Assembly (NCBI GenBank): GCA_037349105.1
Contig: JAYJMM010000039.1
Location: forward strand, 2,418,001 to 2,482,000
From: Limnomonas spitsbergensis
Taxonomy: Eukaryota > Chlorophyta > Chlorophyceae > Chlamydomonadales
Reading direction: 5' to 3'
DNA: 64,000 nt
The translations under genes were made by a program, and so were the position numbers. Within the stretch, counting starts at the first letter, position 1; every line of letters begins with the position of its first letter. The notes below the pieces were generated by a model that saw only the letters and a list, made by a program, of their open reading frames with translations, was not told the origin of the DNA and searched no databases. Shown here piece by piece: positions 1 through 12,071 of the stretch.

Positions 1-3000
1 CGTACGGGTCGTCCGACAGCTCCTCGGGCACCTCCCCTAGGACCTTCATGTCGAGCGTGTGGCTCGCGCTATCCATGAACGCGTACAAGTCGGTCATCGA
101 GTTCACGACCTTCTCTTGCAGGTACTGCACGAAGAGGTTGATCCACTTGCTGACCCAGGTGCTGAGCGCGGTGCGCAGCGGCTTGGCGTTGATCTTGACC
201 CAGCCCATGGTCTGCAGGCTGGGGAGCGCCATGATCTCGGTCGCGAGCGCCTTGTACTTAGCGATCTGCTCCTCGAACTTGGCGAGCGGGGGGTCGTCCT
301 TGGAGCTATCAGCCAGGACAAGGCCGTCGGCCTCCAGGAACTCGCTGAGGGTGACCTGCACACAGTATGCAAAGCAATATGAATGAGGATGATTTTGAAT
401 CTCAAACTTGATTCAAATTTGAAACTCTGCACAGACACAATCAGGTTTGGGAGATGGCAGACGGGGGCGGATGGGTCAAACCCTATGTGGCGCCTGGAAG
501 GGTCCAGGACATAGATGGAAAGGCAGGGTTTAGGGTATAGGGTTAAGGACAGGATTTAGGTCCAGGATGCACAGCGGCAGGAGAAGGAGAAGGAGAGACC
601 CCTAAAACAGGTCTGAAGGTATCCCACATCCCGTCACTTTTGGTGCTGCACACCACACCCAAGTACACAGGCACCTGAAGGTCCTTGGTCCACAAGTAGT
701 CGAACTTCTGGAACTGCCCCTTGAAGGCCTCGCAGCGCATCTCGTTGGACAGGCTGACGTCCATGACCTGATTCATCGAGTCGAACACGTCGTAGTCCTC
801 CTCGAGCTCCTTCATGTAGTTGCCCTCGCCGATGTCCAACCGCTTCATCAGGTTGCCGATCTCGACAAAGTTCTTGAGCCACTTGCGGCACATGTCGCGC
901 ACGCTGGTAGCGACCTTGCCCTCCGTCAGCTCCGGCTTCCAGACAATCTCGTTCGCGACCAGCTCCAGCTGAATCTCCATCAACGGCGCGCCGTCGGTGC
1001 GCGCGAGCACGTCGGGGTCCAGCTGATTGAGCAGGTAGCGGATCGTCGAGATGATCGCGTTGGAGAATCCATCGATGACGATGTCGGAGAAGTAGTCGAC
1101 GTACTTCTTCCAGGAGAGCACTCCCTTGGACACCTTGAGGACACGGTTTGAGCTGGAGAGCAGCTTGGTGATCTCCTTGCCTGAGTCGGAGGAGCAATTA
1201 ATAGGGAGGATCACAATGTGTTGCATAAGGAGTGATGACGGGGCAACAAGGGGTAGGAGAGCATGCCCTTGGACATCAGGACGCAATGAGAGCTGGATAG
1301 CAGTCAAGTCATCTCCTAGCCTGAGTGTGTGGCTTGGGGTCGGATGGGCAACAAAAGTGGTCAAAAATAAGGGTGATGCCAGGGACAGTGATTTATAAGA
1401 TAGAGATAGGAGTAATTTCGGGCGACCAGGGACAGCCGGACAGGAGGGTGCCAAAGGGGAGCACCATTGCAGCAGCAGCAGGGTGGCAGCTGATACATGA
1501 AGACTCCTGGAGGAGGACGAGTGGGCCAGGGGAGCTGCTCACACAAGGCATTGCATTGCGTTCCTTTCTGCACCTTGATCGCCACAGCCATAGATCCTCT
1601 ATTGGATCCGATTGCACACTCACAAGTCTAGATCTCCAGATATGGATATGCTCGGATCTCACCTCCATCGCGGATCTCGCTGTGTCGCTGCTGGATCAGC
1701 TGCTTGAACGAGTCGTTGAGCTCCTCAAACGTGTAAGTCTTGCCCTCCTTGCGGTCGAACATCAGGTTCTTCTCCCAGCTCTTCAGGATCTTGCTCGTCT
1801 CCTTGACATTGTCCTTGATGGTCGTGAGGATCAAGTCGACGTCCTTCACCAGGTCCATACTCTCGCGGATGTACACGTCAATGCCCTCGCTGCGCCAATT
1901 GAGGTCCTCTAGGCCCCGCTTCAGCGCTAGCTCGACGGCCTCGAGCTTCTGCTGCACCAGCGGCGCCTCGACCGGCAAGATCGACGACTGGATCCGGTTG
2001 TAGATCGAGCAGATCAGCTCCAGGCTGCTGATCAGGACCCGGAACTGGTCAGAGCTTTGGAAGATGATAAGGGCGCTCTCGGGCACCTCGCACTTGAGCA
2101 GCAGGAAGTACTTGGTCTCCCGCAGCAGGCGAACGAGGTCGGGGTCGAAGTTGACGCCGAGGCGCTGCAGCGAGGAGCCCGTCATGCCCTCCAGCGTCTT
2201 GAGCAGCGGCTGGTTGAGCTTGTTGTCACTAGTGAGTGCGACCTGCAACATACAAGTACAGGCTTCAGCCTTCAGGGCTTGGGGAAGGCACAGGCTACTG
2301 GGCTCAAAGCTGTGCACCAGAAAAGGACAGACTTCAGGGCTTGAAGAAGACACAGGCTACTGGGATCAAAGCTTCCTATCAGAGAAGGACAGGGCATCAG
2401 GGCTTCAAGATTGGCTTTAAAAAAGTGCGGGCTACAGGGCTTCAACATTGACTTCAGACAAATATGGGCTACAGGGCTTCAAGATTGACTCCAGAAAGTA
2501 TGGGCTGCAGGGCTTCAAGAGTGGCTTCAGGAAAGCTCAGGCTACTAGGCTCAGAAAGCTGTGCATCAGGAAAGAACGGGCTGCTGGGCTCCATGATTAA
2601 CTCCAGGAAAGTACGGGCTACAGGGACAGGGCTCAAAAAGCTTCGCATCAGAAAAGTACATGCTTCTCAGCTTCTCAACGTCGAAGCATCAGGAGCAGCG
2701 ACCTCAAAGCTTCGGGTTGAGGGGAACCCTACATCCTTGAACCTCTTCAACCAGGCTTCAAGGTGAGCACTTTTCCACACTTTTCCACACCTTCTCACAT
2801 TCTCAACCACATAGCCATCGGAACGTCCGCCAAAACAGCCAATGGCAGCATAGGCATTGGCACTGACAACACTGGAACTGACAACAATGGCTCTGACACT
2901 GACAGCACTGGCACTGACAACAATGGCTCTGACACTGACAGCACTGGCACTGACAACAATGGCTCTGACACTGACAGCACTGGAACTGACAACAATGGCT

Positions 3001-6000
3001 CTGACACTGACAGCACTGGCACTGACAACAATGGCTCTGACACTGACAGCACTGGAACTGACAACAATGGCTCTGACACTGACAGCACTGGCACTGACAA
3101 CACTGGAACTGACAACAATGGCTCTGACACTGACAGCACCGGCACTGACAACACTGGAACTGACAACAATGGCATTGGCACTTACACAAACAGTCCTGGC
3201 AGAACTAACCTGGTCACTCCATGTCGAGAAGGCCTTGCACTCGTACTCGTCCATGACCGTGATGAGATGGTCGTAGGTCTTCTGGATCTCCCGTCCCTGG
3301 TCAGACTCCATGGCGGCCTTGGCCGTCGACACCAGCTTGGTCATCGGCTCCTCAATGCGTTCCTTGAGCCCCCGCACCCAGGCCGCGGCGCCAGAGTGCG
3401 GCGCCGAGTTGCGAGCGACCACCGGGCGGTCACGATACGTGTGGAACAGGTCAGCGACGTCCTTGAGGTCTACCGCGTACGTGGCCAGCAGGTCGGCGTT
3501 CTTCTTCTCGAGGTCGGTCGCGATCACCTCGCGGTCCAGGAGGCCCTCAAAGCTCTCGAGCAGCTTGAACGTCATGTTGATCGTCGTGCAGTCGTCAAAC
3601 GCCTGTGCGGAGAAAAACGGCGTTGAGTTACATCAGACAACGGTTGTAACGGGCCTCGGTAAAGTGCACATGGAGGGGATGAAGATGTTGGGGAGGGGAG
3701 AGGGGGGGAGGACCTGGCAGCAGCTCTGAAGCGGGAAGGTAGGACAAGCAAGCAGGCAAAAAATGCGATCAACACGGTCTTGCCAGTCCGCTATGCTCCC
3801 TACCTACACTCCTAACCTCTTTGCCAGTGATGAAGACACTTTGGGAGCCCTCCATCCCAAAGGGCTTCTTAAACCCTCACCTGGATGATAATTGTAGCCA
3901 GCCTGCAGGGATTCTTAAACCCTCACCTGGATGATGATTGCGGCCAGCCTGCGCTCGAGCTCCTTGCACACCACGCGGAACGAGAAGAAGTCCTCGTCAA
4001 ACTGCTTTGCGTCGGTGTCCATGACATCGTAGTCCACACCCTTGAACTTCTCCACTGCGGCCTGGAAGTCCGTGTGGATGTTCTTCACGCCGTTGGTCAG
4101 CACCTTACCCTTGGTGCCTCCGATCTCAATGCGCTCCAGCTTGTTGAACTGAGGGGCAGGGAATGGGCAAAGGTAGAGGGGCACGGGATTCAGGGTTAAG
4201 GTTCAGACAAATGTGGGCATAGGGATAGGGGCACGGGGTCCAGGATTTGGGGGTTAGAGTTCAGACAAATGTGGGCGTAGGGAGAGGGGCGCAGGGTTCA
4301 GGGTTGCGGGGTTAGGGTTAGGAGGGGCATGGCAGGCTCATTGGCAAAGCGGGAATCGTGAGCGTGACGTGAAAGGCCGGATGCGCACCAGAAACACAAT
4401 AAAAACATATGCAGGCAGGTACTGAAAAACCGCCCTGCGTAATACAAAAGGCTGATACTGCAAAACCGCGCTTTGTGCTTCTGAAGCCTCATTTCAAATT
4501 TAAACACAAGGCTCATGCATTTATCTCAGGGCTGCGCCAAATGTTAGGCTGAGCGTGGTCACAATGCCCATTCTGGCTTGAGTTCAGGATTGCAGGTTGA
4601 AAGGCATAGCGGTACAGCATCCAGCACACCTGCACACTTGTGTTTAGGGTTAAGGGTTTTAGGGTTGAATGTCTGAACCCTAAATCACACCCTAGAGCAC
4701 ACCTGTACACAGGTGGACATCATACTGGCATCCATAAAGTAAAGTGTTGAGAGTTAAAGCGGCAACAGCATATAGTTACAGCACCCAGCGCACCTGCACA
4801 CATGTGGGAATCGCATCCACCATGTCAGGGTTTACGGTTTAGGGTTAAAGGGTATCTACGGCACACACTTTCTGCACACCTGAACACATGTGGGAATCGC
4901 ATCCACCATGCCAGGGTTTAGGGTTTAGGGTTAAAGGGTATCTACGGCACACACTTTCTGCACACCTGCACACATGTGGGAATCGCATCCACCATGTCAG
5001 GGTTTAGGGTTTAGGGTTAAAGGGTATCTACGGCACACACTTTCTGCACACCTGCACACATGTGGACATCATATCCAGCATGTCGGAGTTTTATGTTTAG
5101 GATTCAAGGGTATACATGGCACACACTTTCTGCATCCACACTTTCTGCGCACCTGCATGCAAGTGGACATCATATCCACCCTGTCCAGGTTCAGGGTCAA
5201 GGGTTCAAGGGTATATATGGCACACACTTTCTGCATCCACACTTTCTGCGCACCTGCACGCATGTGGACATCATATCCATCATGTCGTGGCTTCGCTCCA
5301 TGAACCCATCCAGGCGCTGGAACAGGCTGCTGTTCTGGAACTTCCACGGGTTGTCCGCGGTCTCCACGAGCGACTTGCCGCGGTACTCAAAGTAAAACTG
5401 CTTGAAGTTGGCCAGCACGCGGATGGCGAGCCGCAGCTTGTCGACGGCCTCGGCAGGTTCCATCTGGATCAGCTCGGGGCCGGGGATGAACTTGCAGGCC
5501 TGCGAGGGGGGGAGCCAGCGGGACGGGCAATTACTGGTACATACATGTTTGACTTCCTTCGGGTATTTGTCTTGTCGCAGCTAGATTTGCACTTGGCAAT
5601 TAAAGCAATATCGCCCCTATGGAGGGGTAAGGTTTTATTTGTATCATTATCATGTTGTTGTTAAGACGGGTAAGGTAGGTAGCAAAGTGGGTATGAAATG
5701 GATCCCAGCAAGACACCATGCGGCGCATCAGTCGTGCCTCACCATGCCATGGCAGGCAACCTACAGCTGATCGCATGCAATCCATCACCTCCCCCCCACG
5801 GGCTCCCATGCCTAAAGATGCTGAGCCCCGCCCAACTCGCCGCACACACGCATCCACCCCTCCCACACCCCATGCAAGCTACCTCCCTGCCCCCTCACCA
5901 CCCACCCACACACCTGCATGATCAGGTCGTTGCAGATCTCCAGCACCAGTGTCACAAAGCGGGGCGCGCAGTTGTAGTGCGCGCTGTGCTTCCAGATGAG

Positions 6001-8298
6001 CAGCAGCGTGTGCATGACTGGCTTAAAGAGCTCCACCAGGGCCACAAACTCGTCCAGCTGATTAAGCTTCTCCAGATACTTTTTCAGAGGCTTGAGGAAC
6101 TTGACGTTGTCGTTGGCCTCCTTGCGGGCCAGGTCCACCTCCTGGAACAGGCGCTCAAAGGCAGGGAAGTAGGTGCTGCGGGCCAGCTCCAGGATCTTGA
6201 CCACCTTCTGGATCTTCTCACCGCACAGCTGGTCGTGGATCGAGTTCAGGTTGGCCGCGCGCTCGCTCCAGAAGTTGAGCTCAGCCATGGGGCCCGGGTA
6301 TGCGCGGGGCTCCTGCGAGCAGAGAGCGGATGGGCGTTGGACAAGAGGGATAGAGAGAGATAGGGCGGGCGGGCGGGAGAGAGGACAGACGGGAGGGACA
6401 GGCGTCGGGATTCAGGCGGGGTGTCAGACCATAACCCTCGCAGGGGCAAAGAGAGTCATGCTCAGGCAAGCTATTCAGCATGGGCATTAGTCAGTCTGTC
6501 TGACCCGTCGACCAGCACGTTTACATCATCCCGGGGCTGACACGGTAACTACAACACGGGGCTGCGACGAGTTCTGTATCGTGCTGCTAGTGAGAAAAGT
6601 AGTACTGCCCAGGTGCCCAGACATCCCAACCAGGGCCCTGCATGGAGGGTTTTCTTTACCTGGACCTGGCACGCCTCAAGCCCCCCAATCCGCCCACCGG
6701 TCCCCTCCCAGTGCTCGCATCCCAGAGCACCCATACGCTGCAGTAGATCTGACCAACTTTGAGCAGGTGGTTCAGGGCGAGGGAGCCAGGTTTGGGGCTA
6801 AGGCTTGGGGTTCAGGATTGTAGTTGAGGGATTTTTTTTTTATGGGAGTGGGGAATGGAGCAGCAGCCCACCTTGAGCGGGGTGTCTGGATCCGCCTTCA
6901 GCACGTTCTTGATCTGCTTGGTCCAGGTAACGATTGCGCTCTCCAGGATGTGGATCTTGTCCTGGTCCTTGAGGCTGAGGTCAGTGCCCTGCGTCGGCTG
7001 GGGCAGCGTCGAGGGCGGCGGCAGGGGCAGCAGCGTCTGGCCCTTTATCTGGCCGATGGTCACGAGCACGTTGGAGACAAACTTGTGCATGTTCTCTGTG
7101 ACCTCCTTAGCCACGACGTCCGGCCAGCCCTGCTGGTTGGCCGGCGAGGTGAGCAGGGGCATGAACACGTCTTGCGCGACCACTGCGAGCGTCTCGAGCG
7201 GGTTTTCGCCGATTTCCCCAACGATGACCTAGTGGGTTTAGGGATAAGGGGGATCAGCCGCAGCTGGCAGGTGCGGAACTACTGTGCAGGGGATACTGGC
7301 CCAGCCAATATCTATGCCCAACCCAGACAGGTCTTGAGTGCCCGCCTCCTCCCCCCTCAGGCACGGTATGGAGTGATAATGCTTGCTGCCAACATGGCAT
7401 GCAAGGACCTCCCAGCACTCCCCCACGGGTTATCTACCGATATTCTTCCTGCATTGGAAAAGGGGCGCCAGCTGCTATGGATTGTGCCCTGAGGAATCTG
7501 GATCTGGGCCTCATGCATGCCATATGCAGAACTGGACTCGGGGCAGGAAGGCTGGGGAGGCTTGCCACACCCTGGGCAAGCACTGCTGGCCTGGACACCA
7601 TGCATCATCGGACGTGAGAGACGCATGGGTATTTGTACCGCTGCTTTATGGTCTACCACACCGAGCCGCGTCAAAGGTCGATGCTCACATTCTTTTTGAT
7701 GCTTTCGGGGTCAAGCTTCCCAGGCACACTTTTAATGAAGTACACCTGTGTTCACGATCGCAGTGGAGTGATTAGATCGTGCTCAACGTTCTTCCTCGAG
7801 AGCAACATCGAAAAAGGACATACTTGTGGCGATCGTCAAGACAGGGGGGGATAGAGAATTCAGAGCAAATTTACTGACCGTCTTCTTATGCTTGAACTTG
7901 CCGGGAGGCTTATTCGTCTGCAGAAAGGAAAGATGTTGAGCTCATCTTACAGCATCCAAGGTTGTCAATCTGCCAGACGAAACATCATTTAACTTACTGC
8001 CGTGAGCTCCTTTCCATCAACGTAAACCAAAAGACGCATGACATCAGGCATGTCAAGGAAGGCCGCAAAGGGTGCCCTGCATATATTGATGGCGTTGTCA
8101 GCATGTGGCTGTCTGCAAGCATAGAACCCAATAATGGTAATCGATACTAGAGTAGCACCTCGTCTCTCCGATAAGGAGACGCTGAAATTGTTCATCCTTG
8201 ACTTTCAAGCTGGAGCAGATGCGGTCTGAAATGAAATCAAATCGCGGATCCTTTCCCCCAGGAAAGGCCGAGGCCTTGGACTCCCCGTCGTCAGCCAT
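1..8298 (-). CDS. Axonemal outer-arm dynein heavy chain, beta-type (ODA4/DNAH9-like), N-terminal part
   Basis: The motor heavy chain of the ciliary outer arm; only the N-terminal tail (about 1,136 aa of a family length near 4,500) lies in the window. Exons on the minus strand, high to low: 8298-8159, 8112-7998, 7917-7879, 7745-7689, 7228-6872, 6312-5914, 5499-5254, 4148-3927, 3602-3210, 2242-1663, 1180-675, 355-1 (continues). All junctions are GT..AG with compatible phases. The start ATG (8298) gives MADDGE followed by DPRFDFISDRICSSLKV. Family-like stretches are KGQTLLPLP, ESAIVTWTKQIKNVLKADP, STYFPAFERLFQEVD, RLDGFMER and, in the DHC_N1 tail region, LNWRSEGIDVYI. From memory, the TLLPLP...ESAIVTW block fits the DNAH9/11/17 (beta) class better than the DNAH5/8 (gamma) class; class assignment is inference. 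AAA+ motor and microtubule-binding domains lie outside the window. Confidence 0.9.
1262..1331 (-). repeat. Decayed copy of the acceptor and start of dynein exon 11
   Basis: This intronic segment is an imperfect copy of 1120-1189, which holds the beginning of exon 11 and its acceptor. Both share the series CCCTTGGACA, AGCTGGA, AGCAG, ATCTCCT, GCCTGAGT in the same order. It lies upstream of the real acceptor in the direction of transcription. Confidence 0.65.
2253..2700. repeat. Degenerate ~50-bp intronic repeats
   Basis: In the dynein intron between exons 9 and 10, phrases such as GGGCTTCAAGA, AGGCTACTGGGCTC and CATCAGGAAAG recur about every 50 bp with many differences. No coding potential was seen. 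Confidence 0.7.
2850..3180. repeat. 36-bp minisatellite built on ACTGACA
   Basis: About eight copies of a 36-bp unit (CACTGG, AACTGACAACAATGG, CTCTGACACTGACAG) lie in the same dynein intron. Because the unit is a multiple of three, long frames stay open on both strands; these are not genes. Confidence 0.9.
3862..3950 (-). repeat. Tandem duplication of dynein exon 8 end plus donor
   Basis: The last bases of exon 8 with its GTGAGGGTTTAAG donor are followed in the intron by a second, ~43-bp-offset copy containing the same CCTCACCTGGATGAT block and GCCAGCCTGC. The real donor is the one nearer the exon body (3926/3927). Confidence 0.8.
4190..4325. repeat. ~67-bp intronic direct repeat
   Basis: Two to three copies of a unit containing GGGGCACGGG, CAGGGTT and TTCAGACAAATGTGGGC sit in the intron after dynein exon 7. 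Confidence 0.7.
4629..5290 (-). repeat. Array of dynein exon 7 donor-junction copies
   Basis: Copies of the exon 7 3' end with its donor start near plus positions 4794, 4880, 4966, 5052 and 5153, with decayed traces near 4629 and 4702; the true junction is at 5253/5254. Each copy keeps CTGCACACATGTGG and a following ATCCA-CATG block, preceded on the plus strand by the donor complement. Spacing is 86-101 bp. Linkers carry TTTAGGG-like telomeric words. Confidence 0.85.
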
Positions 8299-8640
8299 CG
8301 TCTACCCAAGTTTCAAGGTGGCTTTCTTGAATTCAGCGGCGTGGGGCAAGTAAAATGACAGTTTATGTATTATATAAATGGACCGAATCAGAAACTAAAG
8401 GAATGGGGGAAAGGCGCGCTACTGACACAAATGGTGGCAATACACTTGCACAGTACAAGGTCAATGAGTACGGGTCGACAGGATCTGTGCGACCCCATTG
8501 CAAAGTCCCGATGGAGCATGATCACGAAGTCAAATTGGTTTTGTTCATGGTATAAGCAATGTTGGCGTCGACATGGTGCCGAGGATGCAACATCGCCCAC
8601 CATTGTAGCACAACAGGGCAGTGCCAAGAGGCAGCGTTAA
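8299..8640. promoter_or_regulatory. Probable dynein 5' flank
   Basis: This stretch upstream of the dynein ATG has no convincing ORF. It presumably holds the 5' UTR and promoter. A TATATAAA-like word occurs near 8375 on the plus strand, but I cannot assign a core promoter. Confidence 0.3.
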
Positions 8641-8779
8641 TTTTTAGCGCAACAGACCACTCCTGGTACACCGATGGGCAGCAACCACTGATAAATTTAA
8701 TGTCAAACTCTCATCAGTCTAACATCGGTGGCCCAAGCTGCAGGATACCGGTATTTTTGCATGGCATGGCAATGATTCA

Positions 8780-9860
8780 GCTGGCTTGTTGCTACTGCAG
8801 CCATGCCAGGGCCAGTGCTTGCTGTTGTGCTTACTGACCACCTTACTCTGTTTGTGCAGTGGTGGCCTGCACCATGCTGGTTCCATTGGAATGTACTATG
8901 AAGCAGGCTGTGCTGCCACCGGACAGAACGGCGTTTTTGCGGGACCCATGACCCGGTGAGCATGATGCGGGTAGGCTGAACATACGCACATGTTCATCTT
9001 GGCTGAACGCTGCTCGATAGATTGCGCATTTTTTAATTTGTCACCGTGTCTGCTATGGGCCATACTGCTCTACTGCAGCCATGTCAGGTCCAGTAATGGC
9101 CTGAAAACTAGTGAAAAGGGTGCTCAGTTAGTCTCCTGTGCTAACTGAGCACCCTTTTCTACTGTGTGCAGGGATGGCATGCGCACCTTGCTGTACCTGT
9201 CGGTGCTGTAGCCGAACAGGACATCGTCGCTGCGTGCAGCGCCAGTGAGCGTGCCTGTCCACATGCCTGGTAGGGTAGATGCTGGTAGGCTGGACATGCG
9301 CACATGTTCATTGTGGCTGGACAGCTGCTTGATTGTAATTCAATTTTCTTGTGATTCGTTAACATGACTGCAATGGGCCATAATTCTCTACTGCAGCCAT
9401 GCCAGGGCCAGTGCTTGCTAATCTGTTGTGCTTACTGATCACCTTACTCTATTTCGTGCAGAGACCGTGGCCGCACCATGCTGGTGCCATTGGAATGTAC
9501 TATGAAGCAGGCTGTGCTGCCACCGGACAGAATGGCGTTGTTGCGGGACCCATGACCTGGTAAGCTTGATGCTGGTAGGCTGAACATACGCACATGTTCA
9601 TCTCGGCTGAACGCTGCTTGATTGATTGTGCATTTGTTCATTTGTTACCGTGTCTGTTATGGGCCATACTGCTCTACTGCAGCCATGCCAGGTCCAGTGA
9701 TGGCCATTCTGCTGTGCTGACTGAGCACCCTTTTCTGCTGTGTGCAGGGATGGCATGCACCATGCTTAACCTGTCAGTGCTGCCGCCGAACAGGACAGCG
9801 TTGCTGCGGGCAGCGACGGTCAGCGTGCCTGTCCACATGCCAGGTAAGCTCCTCGCTTAG
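8780..9860 (+). repeat. Alternating A-B-A-B tandem array of exon-like modules
   Basis: Four ~300-bp units alternate between two types (period about 600 bp): A at about 8791, B at 9071, A at 9391, B at 9671. Each begins TACTGCAGCCATG and contains a pyrimidine-rich stretch ending GTGCAG, then a 70-110-bp block, then a GT donor-like site (GTGAGC, GTAGGG, GTAAGC, GTAAGC). The last B block reads, in one frame, with LSVLPPNRTALLRAA and VSVPVHMPG; the A blocks read PLECTMKQAVLPPDR and then a stop. This looks like a tandemly duplicated exon with both splice sites, perhaps from an unidentified decayed gene. Confidence 0.7.
9114..9158. repeat. Perfect 18-bp inverted repeat (hairpin)
   Basis: Arms AAAAGGGTGCTCAGTTAG (9114-9131) and its exact reverse complement (9141-9158) flank a 9-nt loop. 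It sits inside the first B unit of the exon-like array, and the other B unit lacks the left arm. Confidence 0.9.
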
Positions 9861-10360
9861 ACATCTTTAGACTGATACAACTGGAACTTAGTACATGGCT
9901 CTGATATCTGTGACTTAATAGAACTGCAGCAGTATGAGACTTCATTTCAAGTTGGAGGCTAGCTGCTCTTCGAATTATGTTTCTGGCTACTTTCTAGAGA
10001 TACTCTCATGCAAGTGCTACCAAAAATATCTTCGGTAAGACTTGTTCAGACTGACCCAACTGAAACTCGTTACATGGCTTCGGGATCTGCCACTTGAGAG
10101 AACTACATCAGTAGGCCACTTTATTTCAAGTCTGAGGCCAACTGTTGTTAAGATTCTGTTTCAGCTTGCCTTCTAGAGATACCCTCATGCATGTCCTACC
10201 CAAAAGCTCTTCGCTAAGACTTATACAGACTGATCCAACCGAAACTTGTTACATGGCTTCGAGATCTGCTACTTCCCCTTAAGAGAACTGCATCAGTATG
10301 AGACTTCATTTCAAGTTTGAGGCCAACTGTTCTTCACCTCTTCGAATTACATGTTTCGTA
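9840..10360. repeat. ~170-bp tandem repeat, about 3 copies
   Basis: Three imperfect copies share CTTCGxTAAGACTT, CAGACTGA, TTACATGGCTTC, GATCTG and CTTCATTTCAAGT. No ORF is preserved across copies. Confidence 0.85.
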
Positions 10361-10364
10361 GAAA

Positions 10365-10750
10365 CCGCTCAAAAATGTTAAGAATGGCATGAAACTTCCA
10401 GGACGGTCTCAGCCAACACTCAGCACATGTAATATAAATGTATATGATGCAAATCTGGAAATGACAATTCTACCTCAGTAGGACTGGCTTCAAAGGTAGC
10501 CGAAACGGCGAGCGCGGAAGGCAAAGTGGTGCTTGTAGGTCACAAAAATAAAATATTCAGAATGGCCTGAAACTTTCAGGATGGTCTCAGCCAACACGAA
10601 TCACATCATATCCCAATTCATCTGGTGCAAATTTGGTAATGTCAACTCAGCCTCCAGGAGGACTGGCTTGAAAGGTAGCTGAAACGGCGAGTGCGGAGGG
10701 CAAAGTGGTACTAGCAGGTTACACAAATTAAATGTTCAGAATGGCATGCC
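10365..10750. repeat. ~180-bp tandem repeat, about 2 copies
   Basis: Units share AGAATGGC, TGAAACTT, GACGGTCTCAGCCAACAC, GGACTGGCTT, AAAGGTAGC and CGAAACGGCGAG. This is noncoding in all frames I checked. Confidence 0.85.
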
Positions 10751-11300
10751 CATAGTTAGACCCTCTCTACCTCCATGAAGTGCATGCGAAGCCTGTCATA
10801 AACCAGCCGGTCAGCTGCTATCCCCATGGCCTCCCCCCCAGCCTGCATTCTCTGCTCCATGATCTGTGGGGGGGGGCACACACCCTACTGGACTTACGGG
10901 ACCGAGGGGGGTGGGAGGGGGCACTGTTTTCGATGAAGTGGCGTACCTGGGGGCCGGCCACGTGCATGTCTGGCATGTTCCTCCATATAAGAGTCATCAG
11001 AGACCTTAAGTCCAGCCAGGTTCACTTCACATGAAGAGCAATGGTGAGTAAAGTGAGAAATGGGATCAGTTAATAGTGGGGGAAAGAAACATGAGCATGC
11101 TCACCACTGGACAATCTTGGAGCCCTTTGTGTGAGCTCGGCGCCGCCGTCCACGTGCAACTGGCATATGTGTGACACAGGCATGGCAAGGGGAGGGGGAG
11201 CAGAGGTCCCCTAGTCCAAACCTTACTCCTCAAGCAAGCATCTGAGCAGTTTTTTGTTAAGTTGCATCATCAAAGGCTGCTGCTCCATCCTGATGTGCTT
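10751..11300. other. Intergenic, no feature recognised
   Basis: Short frames only; a G-run and simple-sequence patches are present. I see no gene or structured element. Confidence 0.5.
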
Positions 11301-11309
11301 TCTCTCCCT

Positions 11310-11700
11310 CTGCATCATGCATGGGGGCTGCTGCTGCTGATGATGATGATTCCTGCATATGGGCTGTTGCTGCTGCTACTGTTGCATCCTACATAGTGAC
11401 TGCAGCTGCTGCTGCTGTTGCATCCTGCATGGGGGCTGCTGTTGCATCCTGCATGGGGGCTACTGCTTCCCTTGTTGCATCATGCATGGGAGCTGCTGCT
11501 GCTGCTGCAGCGTCCTACATGGGGGCAGTTGCTGATGTCGCATCCGGAATGGGGGCTGCTGCTGCTGTTGTATCCTGAATGGGGGCTGTTGCTGTTGCAT
11601 CCTGCATGGGAGCTGTTGCTGCTGCTGTAGCATCCTGCATAAGAGCTGTGGGAGCTGGAGGTTATATCCCCTGCATGTGAGTTTCTGCTCCTACTTGCAT
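11310..11700. repeat. GCTGCTGCTGTTGCATCCTGCATGGGG minisatellite region
   Basis: About ten imperfect units alternate GCTGCTG runs with GTTGCATCCTGCATGGG. The frame is open on both strands because of the trinucleotide content, which is not evidence of coding. Confidence 0.85.
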
Positions 11701-12071
11701 GTGAGCTGTAACTGGTGCTGCCTTCTTGGTAGCTGCATAAGGAGGGGGGCACTTTCTTTGACAGCTGCCCTCGAGCAAGGCAGAATTCGTTGCTCTTTCG
11801 CCCGGTCCAGAGGAGGAGCACAGTACAGGAATCGCTATCTTGATTGACGTATTCCTTTAACCTGTTGTCCAGGGTCCTCGATCTGAAACTTTGACTGTTC
11901 GACAAGCTACGACTTTAAGGAACGGCATTATAAGCCTGGTGTTCAGCTGTATCGACGACAGCGTTTATAATTGAAGGAGTTAATAAACAGTATTTATGAT
12001 TTATGAATATCCGTTGTCCCCCCCTTTTCCCCATCGGCATCCCCCCTTGTGTGGATGGACACTTACTGGTG

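Noticed and set aside
543..1454. A 303-codon minus-strand frame taken as one exon
   Set aside because: It reads through both the acceptor at 1180 and the donor at 675; only 675-1180 matches dynein.
2667..3575. Ser/Val-rich extension of dynein exon 9 (VSSSAVSVRAIVV repeats)
   Set aside because: Read-through past the donor at 3209 into the 36-bp minisatellite.
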